Below, piece by piece: positions 46,296-53,691 of a stretch of DNA of 64,000 bases. Position 1 is the first letter of the stretch. Each line of letters opens with the position of its first letter. The DNA is from Spirilliplanes yamanashiensis (lineage in GTDB: Bacteria > Actinomycetota > Actinomycetes > Mycobacteriales > Micromonosporaceae). The stretch lies in NCBI RefSeq assembly GCF_016863475.1, contig NZ_BOOY01000006.1:62001-126000 (forward strand). Direction: 5' to 3'. Both the position numbers and the translations under genes were made by a program. The notes beneath the pieces were generated by a model, which saw nothing but the letters and a program-made list of their open reading frames with translations, ran no database searches and had not been told where the DNA came from.

Positions 46296-46376
46296 GGCGT
46301 CATTGTCGTCGATCGCCGTGGGCGGAACCTATCGCGTTTTCGGTGGGCGCCGGCGCGCGCCGGCGCCGGTGTCCCG

Positions 46377-46760
46377 TCAGTGGCCGGAGGTGCGCCGGAT
46401 GCCCGCGCCCGCCATCTCAGGGGCGTCCTCGACGGCCATGGCCTCGACGACGCCGATCATCGCGTCGTCGCCGAACATGTCGTGCATCTGGTCCTCCCAG
46501 GACCGGGCGATGATCGACACGAGCGACTCGACGTCGGGGTGCTGGAGGCTGCGGCCCACGTGCAGCTGCGCGACGTACGTCGTCGGCGCCGGCACGATGG
46601 TCTGCTGCGCCTCCTCGATGGCGGCGATCTCGGCCCACATCTCCCACGACGTGTCGGGGAGGGCGTCGGCCAGGGCCTGCGCGACCTCGCCCGGGTCGGC
46701 GTCCGGCGGCAGGGAGACGTTGGTGGTCAGCGCGAGCGGCGCCCAGGTGTCTTCGGTCAT
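46377..46760 (-). CDS. Small hypothetical protein
   Basis: 127 residues from ATG 46760 (GTG 46769 is possible). No domain recognised. The fold looks alpha/beta with LALTTNVSLPPDADPGEVAQAL, TTYVAQLHVGRS and a helical end (SIIARSWEDQMHDMFGDDA). No signal peptide. Sits between the SARP and the hydrolase. Confidence 0.6.
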   Translation of the reverse strand: MTEDTWAPLALTTNVSLPPDADPGEVAQALADALPDTSWEMWAEIAAIEEAQQTIVPAPTTYVAQLHVGRSLQHPDVESLVSIIARSWEDQMHDMFGDDAMIGVVEAMAVEDAPEMAGAGIRRTSGH

Positions 46761-46817
46761 GGGAGTCACGCTAGAACGCGGATCGGGCGGTCAGCGGCCG
46801 AAGCCGGGAACTGCAAC

Positions 46818-47627
46818 TCAGGCCCGGCCGGCGGCCCGGTCCAGGTGGTCGAGGACCGCGTCGCGGAACGCCGCCGGCGCCTCCAGGTTGAGCATGTGCC
46901 CGGCGCCGGGCAGCTCCAGGCGGCGCGCGCCCGGCACCTCGGCGCCGACGAGCGTGGCGGCGCCGAGGATGTCGGGGGAGTCCGCGTCGCCGGCGATCGC
47001 CAGGGTGGGCGCCCGCACGGCCTCCAGCTTGTCGATGGCGTGCCGCTGCAGCCACTGCCCGGTCGCGCCCGCGTGCCGGGCGACGTTCGCCGCCGCCATC
47101 GCCCGGCAGCGGTCCCGCACCGCCGGGGCGACCTCGTGGGGCGCCCGCCGCGGCCCGTCCACCCAGGCGCGCAGGAAGGCCTCCACGAACCCGTCGGCGT
47201 CGCCGGCCGCGGCCGCCGCGGCCTGCCGGCGCGAGCACCGCGCGATGTACGGGTCGCGGAACTCCATCCCGCTGATGCCCGGCGCCGACGCCACCAGCGC
47301 CCACACCAGACCGGGCCGGCGCACCGCCAGGTCCAGGGCGATCCGCGCGCCCAGCGACAGCCCGACGAGCGCGGCCCGGCGCACCCCGAGCGCGGCGAGC
47401 AGGTCGGCGAGGTCGTCGTCGTGGCGGTAGTCGCCGGTGGCGGTGCTGGACCGGCCCTGCGACCGGGCGTCGTAGCGGATCACCCGGTACGCGGGGGCCA
47501 GCTCCTCGGCCAGCTCGTCCCACATCGTCAGGTCGAGCAGCCCGCCGTGCAGCAGCACCACGGGCGGCCCGGAGCCGGCGTCCGCGTAGTGCAGCTCCCC
47601 GGCGCGCACCGGCACCCGCCCCTGCAT
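46818..47627 (-). CDS. Alpha/beta hydrolase
   Basis: 269 residues, ATG 47627 behind GGGGAGG. Oxyanion motif LLHGGLLDLTMW, nucleophile elbow GLSLGARIAL (Ser), acid region AIAGDADSPDI and His in GAGHMLNLEAP, so the catalytic triad is complete. Similar to 3-oxoadipate enol-lactonase/proline iminopeptidase-like hydrolases; substrate unknown. Divergent from the methyltransferase at 47718, with 90 bp between starts. Confidence 0.88.
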   Translation of the reverse strand: MQGRVPVRAGELHYADAGSGPPVVLLHGGLLDLTMWDELAEELAPAYRVIRYDARSQGRSSTATGDYRHDDDLADLLAALGVRRAALVGLSLGARIALDLAVRRPGLVWALVASAPGISGMEFRDPYIARCSRRQAAAAAAGDADGFVEAFLRAWVDGPRRAPHEVAPAVRDRCRAMAAANVARHAGATGQWLQRHAIDKLEAVRAPTLAIAGDADSPDILGAATLVGAEVPGARRLELPGAGHMLNLEAPAAFRDAVLDHLDRAAGRA

Positions 47628-47717
47628 GAGATCGCCTCCCCGGTCGACGACGGTGAGGACACTGCGATGCCCGGGCGGGCGGCGGGCTAACGCGCCGCGG
47701 GCCGTAGCGTCACCACC

Positions 47718-48494
47718 ATGGTGGAGATGTGGGCGCGGGGCGCCGCCTACGAGGCGTACATCGGGCGCTGGAGCCGGGTGGTCGCGGCGCCGTTCGTGCG
47801 GGGTCTGCGGGTGCCGCCGGGCGCGGCGTGGCTGGACGTGGGGTGCGGCACCGGCGCGCTCACCGCGGCGGTGCTCGGGCTCGCCCGGCCCGGCCGGGTG
47901 GCCGGCGTGGACCCGTCGGCGGCCTTCCTGCGCGACGCCGACGCCCGCGCGCTGCGGGTGGCGGCCGACGCGCGCGCCCTGCCGTTCCCGGCCGCCCGGT
48001 TCGACGCGGTGGTCAGCGGGCTGGCGCTGAACTTCGTGCCGGAGCCCGAGCGGGCCGCGGCCGAGCTGGCCCGGGTGGTCGCGCCGGGCGGCACGGTCGC
48101 CGCGTACCTGTGGGACTACGCCGGCGGGATGCAGATGCTGGCGCACTTCTGGGCGGCGGCGGTCGAGCTGGACCCGGGCGTCGCCGACCGCGACGAGGTG
48201 CGCCGGTTCCCGCTGTGCCGCCCGGAGCCGCTGCACGCGCTGTTCACGGGGGCGGGCCTGACCGGCGTCACCACCGGCGAGATCGTGGCGCCGACGCCGT
48301 TCGCGGACGTGGCCGACTACTGGCGGCCGTTCCTCGGCGGCCAGGGCCCGGCGCCCGCCTACGTGGCGGGGCTGAGCCCGGCCGGCCGGGCCGCCCTGCG
48401 CGACCGGGTGGCGGCCCGGCTGCCGGTGGCGGCGGACGGCTCGATCGCCCTGACCGCCCGGGCGTGGGTGGTGCGCGGGGTGCGCCCGTCCTGA
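47718..48494 (+). CDS. Class I SAM-dependent methyltransferase (UbiE-like)
   Basis: 258 residues. SAM motif I LDVGCGTGALTAAVL, motif II GRVAGVDPSAAFL, motif III DARALPFPAARFDAVVSGLALNFVPE, all in the Methyltransf_11 pattern. Small-molecule substrate likely. ATG 47718, with an in-frame ATG three codons on. Convergent with the small protein gene at 48525. Confidence 0.87.
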   Translation: MVEMWARGAAYEAYIGRWSRVVAAPFVRGLRVPPGAAWLDVGCGTGALTAAVLGLARPGRVAGVDPSAAFLRDADARALRVAADARALPFPAARFDAVVSGLALNFVPEPERAAAELARVVAPGGTVAAYLWDYAGGMQMLAHFWAAAVELDPGVADRDEVRRFPLCRPEPLHALFTGAGLTGVTTGEIVAPTPFADVADYWRPFLGGQGPAPAYVAGLSPAGRAALRDRVAARLPVAADGSIALTARAWVVRGVRPS

Positions 48495-48524
48495 GCCGGT
48501 CCAGAGCCGGGCGCACCCCGCGCG

Positions 48525-48686
48525 TCAGCTGCCGCGCCCGGGTCTCGGGGTCCGGGCCGCGCGGCGCGGGCGCCGGTGCCGGCCGGCGGGCGCGCCCGCG
48601 TGGACGCCGGCCCGGTACGCCGCGGCCTCGCGCAGCAGGTCGTCGTGCCGCAGCCGGAGCTGCTCCTGGACGAGGATGGGGTGCAT
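48525..48686 (-). CDS. Small basic protein of 53 residues
   Basis: ATG 48686 is preceded by AGGAGG with ideal spacing. The protein MHPILVQEQLRLRHDDLLREAAAYRAG... has an amphipathic N-terminal helix and an Arg/Pro-rich tail. Similar tiny proteins (MHPYLxxxLxxxRxxDLLREA) are scattered in actinomycete genomes; I know no function. Its strong ribosome site sets it apart from chance frames. Confidence 0.65.
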   Translation of the reverse strand: MHPILVQEQLRLRHDDLLREAAAYRAGVHAGAPAGRHRRPRRAARTPRPGRGS

Positions 48687-48809
48687 GGGGTGCCTCCTGG
48701 GTCGGGTGGTGCGGACGGTCCGACACTGCGCCCCGGCCCTTGCCGCCCGCTTGCAGCCCGCTTGCCGGGTGCCCTCAGCGGGCGGCGTCCGCCGTCGAAC
48801 AGGGGGGCG

Positions 48810-49976
48810 ATGGCTGACAACGAACTGTTCCGCCGGGCCGGCGGCCCCGCCCCGGACGCGCCCGCCGTGCTCGTCGTGGACGACGAGCCGGAGGTGCTGG
48901 AGACGCTGGCGCACCAGCTGCGCGAGTTCCGCACCGTGCCCGCCGTCGACGGCGTCGACGCGCTGCGGGTGCTGGAGCGCGAGGGCCCGTTCGCCGCGGT
49001 CGTCTGCGACATGCGGATGCCGCACATGGACGGCATCGAGCTGCTCGGCGAGATGAGCCTGCGCTGGCCGGACACCGTCCGGGTGCTGCACACCGCCCAG
49101 GCCGACGTGGCCGCCGCGATCGCCGCCATCAACGACGGCCAGGTGTTCCGGTTCGTCCGCAAGCCGTCGCCGACCGCCCAGCTGCGCAGCATCGTGCGTC
49201 AGGCCGTCGAGCGGCACCAGCAGGCGGTCGTCCAGCGCGAGGTGCTCGACAAGACGCTGAAGGCCAGCCTGCAGGCGATCTTCGGCTGCCTGGAGCTGGC
49301 CAGCCCGCAGGCGTTCGCCCGGGCCGGTCGCATCCGCGGCCTGGTCGCCGCGGTCGTCGCCGAGCTGGGCCTGGGCGACGCGTGGGAGATCGAGGTCGCC
49401 GCGATGGCGTCGCAGCTCGGCACGGTGACGCTGCCGCAGGGCCTGCTGCAGAAGCTCGACCGGGGGCTGCCGCTCACCGGCGACGAGCAGCGCATGATCG
49501 ACGGCATGCCGGGCGTCGCGGTGCGGCTGCTGGGCGACGTGCCGATGCTGGAGGACGTGCTCGCCATCGTCCGCGGGCTCGGCTCCGGGCGGGCCCCGCA
49601 CGGGGCGGCGCCGCGGGTCGCCGTCGGCGTGGACGTGCTGCGCGCGGCCGTGGACGTGGAGACGATGGAGGGCCGCGGCGTCGGCACGGCCAGCGCGATC
49701 GCGGTGCTGGAGCGCGACGGCCGGCACGACGTGCGGGTGCTCGACGCGCTGCGCAACGTGCGGCAGCTGGAGGCGACGCAGGGGACCATCCGGGCGTACC
49801 CGCTGGCGGAGATCGTCCCCGGCATGCGCATCGTGGAGGACGTACTGGCGCTCAACGGTCCGGTGCTGGTGGGCCGGGGCGTCGTCGTGACGGCCGTGCT
49901 GCTCGACCGGCTCGCCAACTACCGGCGGATGGGGCAGCTCGCCGAGCCGATCCTGGCCACCGTCCCGGTGCCGTGA
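48810..49976 (+). CDS. Response regulator with degenerate HD-GYP-like output domain
   Basis: 388 residues. REC domain with DD at 24-25, phospho-Asp67 (VVCDMRMPHMDG) and a C-terminal Lys in RFVRKP. The output domain follows the layout of RpfG-type HD-GYP proteins (helices, then LTGDEQRMIDGMPGVAVRLL, then the EIVPGMRIVEDVLALNGPVLVGRGVVVT end-piece), but the metal-binding residues are missing: HDxGK is SQLGT and no later His pairs remain. Hence probably a binding rather than hydrolysing domain. ATG 48810 after AGGGGGGCG. Coupled by GTGA to an Hpt gene. Confidence 0.8.
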   Translation: MADNELFRRAGGPAPDAPAVLVVDDEPEVLETLAHQLREFRTVPAVDGVDALRVLEREGPFAAVVCDMRMPHMDGIELLGEMSLRWPDTVRVLHTAQADVAAAIAAINDGQVFRFVRKPSPTAQLRSIVRQAVERHQQAVVQREVLDKTLKASLQAIFGCLELASPQAFARAGRIRGLVAAVVAELGLGDAWEIEVAAMASQLGTVTLPQGLLQKLDRGLPLTGDEQRMIDGMPGVAVRLLGDVPMLEDVLAIVRGLGSGRAPHGAAPRVAVGVDVLRAAVDVETMEGRGVGTASAIAVLERDGRHDVRVLDALRNVRQLEATQGTIRAYPLAEIVPGMRIVEDVLALNGPVLVGRGVVVTAVLLDRLANYRRMGQLAEPILATVPVP

Positions 49977-50335
49977 CCGAGCTGGCGTCGATCCGCGAGC
50001 GGATCGTCGACCTGGTGGAGGACCCGGCCGACGTGGCGTTCGTGGCGCGCATGCTGCGCTCGTTCGCCGACCGCGCCCCGGGCCTGGCCGAGGCCCTGAC
50101 GGCCGCGGTCGAGGCGGGCGACGCGGAGGCCGTCGCCGCCCGGGCGCACGCGCTGAAGGGCGCCGCGGGCAACGCCGGCGCCACCGGCCTGGCCGCGGCC
50201 TGCGCCGAGCTGGAGCGGCGGGCCGGCGCCGGCGACCTGGCGGGGGTGCGGGGCGGGGCCGCGGAGGTCCGCGAGGCGCTGATCCGGACCGACGCGGCGA
50301 TCACCCACGCGCTCGCGGAGCTGTTTACTTCCTGA
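49973..50335 (+). CDS. Hpt domain phosphotransfer protein
   Basis: 120 residues from GTG 49973, overlapping the previous stop. Four-helix Hpt pattern with His59 in ARAHALKGAAGNAGA (HxLKGxxxxxG). Would pass phosphate between a hybrid kinase and a response regulator; the coupled REC protein is its obvious partner, and the giant hybrid kinase at 31-35 kb a possible donor (inference). Confidence 0.85.
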   Translation: MTELASIRERIVDLVEDPADVAFVARMLRSFADRAPGLAEALTAAVEAGDAEAVAARAHALKGAAGNAGATGLAAACAELERRAGAGDLAGVRGGAAEVREALIRTDAAITHALAELFTS

Positions 50336-50357
50336 TCACCGGGGAAATCGGCGCGAC

Positions 50358-51332
50358 ATGAAGCTGCCGGTGGCCCGCGGCCCAGTCTCGTCCGCCCTCA
50401 TCGACGCCCTCGCGCACGACGGCCGCGCCCTGCCCGCGGCGGACTTCTCCGGCGCCGACCCGCTCGCCGACGAGGATCTCCAGCTCAGCCTGTTCGTCTG
50501 CTACGAACTGCACTTCCGCGGCTGGGACGACGTGCCCGACGGCCGCGAGTGGGACCCCGAGCTGCTGCGCTTCCGGGCCGCCGCCGAACGGCCGTTCGAG
50601 GCCGCCCTGCGCGCGCTCGCCGGCCCGGTGCGGCCGGTGCAGCCCCGCGACGTCCCGGCCGGGCTCGCCGCCGTGGTCGCCGCGGACGACTCGCCGTCGC
50701 TGTCCGGCTACCTGCGCGGCCGCGCCACCCACGAGCAGTTCCGCGAGTTCGTCACCCACCGCAGCGTCTACCACCTGCGCGAGGCCGACCCGCACACCTT
50801 CGCCATCCCGCGGCTGTCGGGCCGCGCCAAGGCGGCCCTGATCGAGATCCAGATCGACGAGTACGGCGGCGGCCGCACCGACCGGATGCACCAGGAGCTG
50901 TTCACGCGGACCATGCGGTGGTTCGGCCTGGACACCACCTACGGCGCGTACGTCGACGCGGTGCCCGCCCCGACGCTCGCCACGAACAACGTCATGGCGC
51001 TGTTCGGGCTGCACCGCCGGCTGCGCGGCGCCCTGCTGGGCCAGCTCGCCGCGTTCGAGATGACGTCGTCGCTGCCCAACCGCGCCTACGCCAACGGGCT
51101 GCGCCGGCTCGGCGGCGACGCCGACGCCGCGCGCTTCTACGACGAGCACGTCGAGGCCGACGCCGTCCACGAGCAGATCGCGGCCCACGACCTGTGCGGC
51201 TCGTTCGCGGCCGCCGAGCCGGAGCTGGCCGGCGACGTGCTGTTCGGGGCGCGGTGCGCGCTGGCCGTCGACGGGCTGTGGGCCACCGGCGTGCTGGAGG
51301 CCTGGGCCGAGGGCCGCAGCTCCCTGCGCTGA
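50358..51332 (+). CDS. Heme-oxygenase-like diiron enzyme (iron-containing redox family)
   Basis: 324 residues, all-helical. The first metal-binding helix has YELHF (Glu50, His52), the central pair EIQIDEYGGGRTDRMHQELF (Glu, Asp, Glu, His) and the last FYDEHVEADAVHEQIAAHD (His, Asp, His). This HDO superfamily binds two irons and performs oxidative chemistry such as N-oxygenation or C-C cleavage. Soluble; substrate unknown. Lies next to an iron-sulfur CDGSH gene in a convergent arrangement. Confidence 0.85.
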   Translation: MKLPVARGPVSSALIDALAHDGRALPAADFSGADPLADEDLQLSLFVCYELHFRGWDDVPDGREWDPELLRFRAAAERPFEAALRALAGPVRPVQPRDVPAGLAAVVAADDSPSLSGYLRGRATHEQFREFVTHRSVYHLREADPHTFAIPRLSGRAKAALIEIQIDEYGGGRTDRMHQELFTRTMRWFGLDTTYGAYVDAVPAPTLATNNVMALFGLHRRLRGALLGQLAAFEMTSSLPNRAYANGLRRLGGDADAARFYDEHVEADAVHEQIAAHDLCGSFAAAEPELAGDVLFGARCALAVDGLWATGVLEAWAEGRSSLR

Positions 51333-51349
51333 CGCCGGGGGCGGGCGCC

Positions 51350-51562
51350 TCAGCCCTCGCGCTGGGTGCCCGCCTTGAACCCGATCGCCTTGTGGGTGCC
51401 GTCGCAGAACGGCTTCACGGCCGACTTGCCGCACCGGCACAGCGCCACCGTGCGGCGGCCCGGGTCGATCCGCTCGCCGTCGGGCGTCTCCAGCACGAAG
51501 TCGCCGCGCACGATCAGCGGCCCGTCCTCGTACGGCACGATCCGGGTCTGGTCAGGCTCCAT
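51350..51562 (-). CDS. CDGSH iron-sulfur domain protein
   Basis: 70 residues (an upstream ATG at 51583 would give 77). The cluster motif C-R-C-G-K-S-A-V-K-P-F-C-D-G-T-H is complete: three Cys and one His ligate a [2Fe-2S] cluster, as in mitoNEET-type proteins. Single domain, soluble. Pairing with a diiron oxygenase suggests electron supply or iron sensing. Confidence 0.9.
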   Translation of the reverse strand: MEPDQTRIVPYEDGPLIVRGDFVLETPDGERIDPGRRTVALCRCGKSAVKPFCDGTHKAIGFKAGTQREG

Positions 51563-51738
51563 ACCGCCCGGGTGCCCGATCATGCACCGTCCAAACTCCC
51601 CACCCGCGGATGCGCGGGGGTTCCCGGAAAAGGCCGCGTCACACCTGCTTTTTCTATCGGATGAAGCGAACGCGAAGTCGCATGATCGGCCGGGCCGGGG
51701 GTAGTCGAAGTGGTGTCCGCTTCGTATGGGAGGCCAGA

Positions 51739-52470
51739 GTGAGCGACATGCAGACCGGGGCCCGCGCCCCTGACAGTTCCGACTCGACCGCACGCCAGGT
51801 GGCCGGGCAGACTGCTGACGCGGCCGGACGCGCGGCCGCTGACGTCAAGGACACCGCCAAGGACCAGGCCCAGCGAGTCGCCGGTGAGGCGAAGTCGCAG
51901 GTGCAGCAGGTGGCGTCGCAGGTTCGTGACCGGGTCGGCCAGCAGGCCCAGACCCAGAACGAGAAGCTGGTCGACGGCATCCGCCGGATGGCCGACGAGC
52001 TGGAGCAGATGCGCGGCGACCGGGCGGACTCCCCGGCCGCGACCGTGGTGTCCCGCGTCGCCGACGGCGGCCGCCAGTTCGCCGACCACCTCGCCCGGCA
52101 GGGCCCGGAGGGCGTGCTGCGCGACGTGCAGGACTTCGCGCGCCGTCGCCCCGGGGCGTTCCTCGCCACGGCGCTCGCCGCCGGGTTCGTCGTCGGCCGG
52201 CTCGGCAAGGGCGTCGCGAAGGCGTCCGACCTGGAGCAGGACAAGCCGCGCACGGACTCGTTCGTGTCCGGTCCGTCCACGCCGGAGCCGGTGTACACCG
52301 ACCCCGCCTACCCGCAGACCGGGTACGTCGCGCCGGCCTACACCGAGACCGCCGCGTACCCGCCGGTCGACCCGGCCAGCTCCACGGAGTACGCCGCCAC
52401 CGGCACCGGCACGCCGATCCCGGTGGACCCGGACTACCCGGAGACGGGTTACCGGAGTGACCCGCGATGA
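51739..52470 (+). CDS. Ala-rich amphipathic-helix protein of stress operon
   Basis: 243 residues from GTG 51739 with a perfect GGGAGG 5-6 nt upstream. Long amphipathic helix (STARQVAGQTADAAGRAAADVKD...VQQVASQVRDRVGQQ), a single short hydrophobic segment (RRRPGAFLATALAAGFVVGRLGKG), and a Pro/Tyr-rich repeat tail (DPAYPQTGYVAPAY, DPDYPETGYRS). LEA-like or apolipoprotein-like. First of three overlapping genes typical of actinobacterial envelope stress loci. Confidence 0.75.
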   Translation: MSDMQTGARAPDSSDSTARQVAGQTADAAGRAAADVKDTAKDQAQRVAGEAKSQVQQVASQVRDRVGQQAQTQNEKLVDGIRRMADELEQMRGDRADSPAATVVSRVADGGRQFADHLARQGPEGVLRDVQDFARRRPGAFLATALAAGFVVGRLGKGVAKASDLEQDKPRTDSFVSGPSTPEPVYTDPAYPQTGYVAPAYTETAAYPPVDPASSTEYAATGTGTPIPVDPDYPETGYRSDPR

Positions 52471-52901
52471 CGGCGCCCTCGTACCGTTCCGGCCAGGGTT
52501 TCGACCCGGCCCAGGAGGACCCGTCGCAGACGTCGGTGGGCGAGCTCATCGGTGAGATCAGCGACGACCTGTCGAAGCTGTTCCGCCAGGAGGTGGAGCT
52601 CGCCAAGGCCGAGGTCCGCCAGGAGGCGCAGAAGGCCGGCAAGGCCGCGGGCATGCTCGGCGGCGCCGGCTTCGCCGGCTACCTGACCGTGCTGTTCCTG
52701 AGCTTCGCCCTCGCGTGGGGGCTCGGCAACGTCATGGACTACGGCTGGGCGGCGCTGATCGTGGCGGTCCTCTGGGGCATCGTCGCGGCGGTCCTGTTCG
52801 TGTCCGGCAAGAAGAAGATCAAGGACGTCGACCCGATGCCGCGGCGCACCGTCGAGACGCTCAAGGAGGACGCGCAATGGCTCAAGAACCCGACCGGATA
52901 A
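52467..52901 (+). CDS. Phage-holin-3_6-like (putative actinobacterial holin-X family) membrane protein
   Basis: 144 residues; ATG overlaps the previous stop (ATGA). Preceded by a helical region DDLSKLFRQEVELAKAEVRQEAQKAGKAAG, with two membrane helices (FAGYLTVLFLSFALAWGLG and YGWAALIVAVLWGIVAAVLF). This family is called holin-like but sits in stress operons, not phages, here as elsewhere. Confidence 0.8.
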   Translation: MTAPSYRSGQGFDPAQEDPSQTSVGELIGEISDDLSKLFRQEVELAKAEVRQEAQKAGKAAGMLGGAGFAGYLTVLFLSFALAWGLGNVMDYGWAALIVAVLWGIVAAVLFVSGKKKIKDVDPMPRRTVETLKEDAQWLKNPTG

Positions 52902-53521
52902 GGGCTGAGATCGACCGGACGCGGGCAGAGCTGACCCGCGACGTCGATCGGCTCGCCGAGAAGACCAGCCCCACGAAGGTGGCCCAGCGCCGCTGGACGG
53001 CTGTGAAGGAGAAAGTGATGGGTTCGGCCGATCACGGCAGGCACGTGGCGTCCGACAAGGCCTCCTCGGCCGTCGGCACCGTGCAGGACACCGCCTCGCG
53101 GGTCGGTGACAAGGCGTCCGACGCCGCGTCCCGGGTCGGCGAGAAGGCCTCGGACGCCGCGTCGACCGCGGCGGACGCGGTCCGCTCGGCCCCCGGCGCG
53201 GTCGCCCGGCAGACCGAGGGCAACCCGATCGCCGCCGGCGTCATCGCCTTCGGCATCGGCATGCTCGCCGCCACGCTGATCCCGGCCACCGAGGCCGAGA
53301 AGCGCGCGGGTCTTCAGCTCAAGGAGCACTCCGGCGACCTCACCGACAAGGTGAAGGAGACCGCGCAGGAGATGAAGGAAGACCTGAGCGGCACCGTCCA
53401 GCAGGCTGCGGCCGAGGTGAAGAGCACGGCGCAGGACGCCGCGCAGACCACCGCGCAGCAGGCCAAGTCCTCGGCGCGCGACGCCGCGGACGAGACCAAG
53501 CAGGCGGCGCGCAACACCTGA
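52877..53521 (+). CDS. DUF3618 protein
   Basis: 214 residues, ATG 52877 after AAGGAGGA. N-terminal DUF3618 (PDRIRAEIDRTRAELTRDVDRLAEKTSP), tandem 11-mers ASRVGDKASDA/ASRVGEKASDA, one membrane-like segment (NPIAAGVIAFGIGMLAATLI) and a long Ala/Lys/Glu helix to the end. Overlaps the holin-like gene by 25 nt. Together the three genes probably form a membrane-associated scaffold under osmotic or envelope stress (inference). Followed by a strong terminator. Confidence 0.8.
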   Translation: MAQEPDRIRAEIDRTRAELTRDVDRLAEKTSPTKVAQRRWTAVKEKVMGSADHGRHVASDKASSAVGTVQDTASRVGDKASDAASRVGEKASDAASTAADAVRSAPGAVARQTEGNPIAAGVIAFGIGMLAATLIPATEAEKRAGLQLKEHSGDLTDKVKETAQEMKEDLSGTVQQAAAEVKSTAQDAAQTTAQQAKSSARDAADETKQAARNT

Positions 53522-53536
53522 CCTTTCCAGAGAAGG

Positions 53537-53575
53537 ACCGGACGGCCGCGGGGCTCAGCCCCGCGGCCGTCCGGT
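53537..53575 (+). terminator. Strong hairpin terminator of the stress operon
   Basis: ACCGGACGGCCGCGGGGCT (53537-53555) and its exact complement (53557-53575): a 19-bp inverted repeat around one base, 16 nt after the DUF3618 stop. Confidence 0.85.
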
Positions 53576-53644
53576 GTCCGCGGCGGACGGTCACGCCGTG
53601 TTCACATTGTTCATCGTCGATGTCTCTACTGTGGTCGGTGGGAC

Positions 53645-53673
53645 GGCCGGCTCCCCGGTGCGGGGAGCCGGCC
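53645..53673. terminator. Hairpin terminator downstream of the peptidase gene
   Basis: GGCCGGCTCCCC (53645-53656), 5-nt loop, GGGGAGCCGGCC (53662-53673): perfect 12-bp stem, 19 nt past the peptidase stop at 53692 on the minus strand. Confidence 0.75.
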
Positions 53674-53691
53674 GCCCCATCGCCGCGGTCG

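Noticed and set aside
43434-47690. A 4.3-kb plus-strand open frame across the SARP gene
   Set aside because: Composition is typical of antisense high-GC frames; the SARP domains lie on the other strand.
52467-52901. Holin-like gene as a sign of a prophage
   Set aside because: No other phage genes nearby; the gene is embedded in the DUF3618 stress operon, a common actinobacterial setting.
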